Shown here: positions 63,896 to 64,000 of the stretch, one piece after another
Layout: each line of letters starts with the position of its first letter
How positions within the stretch are numbered: the stretch's first letter is position 1
Assembly: GCA_028819215.1 (NCBI GenBank)
Contig: JAPPMG010000097.1
Location: forward strand, 106,351-170,350
Length of the DNA: 64,000 bases
DNA from: Bryobacterales bacterium
Lineage (GTDB): Bacteria > Acidobacteriota > Terriglobia > Bryobacterales > UBA6623
Reading direction: 5' to 3'
The notes under the pieces: generated by a model
What the model saw: the letters and a program-made list of their open reading frames with translations, nothing else
What the model was told of the DNA's origin: nothing
Databases searched by the model: none
Made by a program: the position numbers and the translations under genes

Positions 63896-64000
63896 GCTCC
63901 TATTCTCCCCCAGGACCAGCTCTCCATCAAGGCGTCGACGCGATCTGGGTGTACGTCAAGAATCTGAGACCGGCCTAGAAGCAGGCTGACTATTTTCGTT

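Overview
The window looks like a GC-rich Gram-negative chromosome from an Acidobacteriota-like organism (Bryobacterales/Solibacter-type is my best guess). This is inferred from protein style only. There are Oar-type TonB-dependent receptors with an N-terminal carboxypeptidase-regulatory-like domain, many secreted sulfatases, Tat-exported Gfo/Idh/MocA oxidoreductases, and DUF1501/DUF1549-1553/DUF1552 families shared with Planctomycetes. lpxD and kdsC show an LPS-type outer membrane. No rRNA, CRISPR array, phage or intact insertion sequence was seen.

Layout. 1-13.8 kb: housekeeping and hydrolases (M20 peptidase end, ceramidase-like lipoprotein, NHL lipoprotein, hemH, DUF1552, amidase, hflX, rsmD, bioA, M24 peptidase). 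13.9-24.5 kb: accessory block with OsmC, two divergent sulfamidase-like sulfatases, a TonB-type barrel, an iduronate-sulfatase-like gene with a beta-helix protein, and a lone Xre/MbcA/ParS-type antitoxin. 24.9-32.4 kb: a gluzincin peptidase, an IS110 transposase remnant, a Tsx-like channel, the pntA1-pntA2-pntB transhydrogenase operon and an M28 peptidase. 32.4-37.2 kb: kdsC, gapA-pgk behind a perfect 18-bp palindrome, and a CoA-transferase. 37.3-42.1 kb: an S1/P1-nuclease homologue with most metal ligands replaced, overlapping a methyltransferase; then lpxD, a Cys-rich P-loop protein and a sulfatase as an ATGA-overlapping chain. 42.2-45.7 kb: initiator tRNA, a compositionally deviant sulfatase and a further sulfatase. 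46.0-56.1 kb: diheme cytochrome c with PQQ dehydrogenase, MFS transporter, DJ-1/PfpI protein, a TonB receptor with a canonical promoter, and a cytochrome-c/copper-monooxygenase/TPR fusion. 56.6-63.9 kb: Tat-exported sugar isomerase and two oxidoreductases, convergent with a DUF1501 and PSD1-type cytochrome pair.

How it fits together. Six S1-family sulfatases, all with the C-x-P-x-R formylglycine motif, plus a beta-helix protein, TonB-type barrels and exported sugar oxidoreductases suggest growth on sulfated, possibly glycosaminoglycan-like, polysaccharides. Exported c-type cytochromes and the PQQ enzyme would feed electrons to the respiratory chain. The most unusual items are the degenerate S1/P1 nuclease, the PQQ dehydrogenase with a lanthanide-type Asp but no visible Glu ligand, RsmD with GPPY instead of DPPY, an initiator tRNA with U1:A72, and several genes whose -10-like hexamer lies six or seven bases before the start codon, which suggests leaderless transcription.
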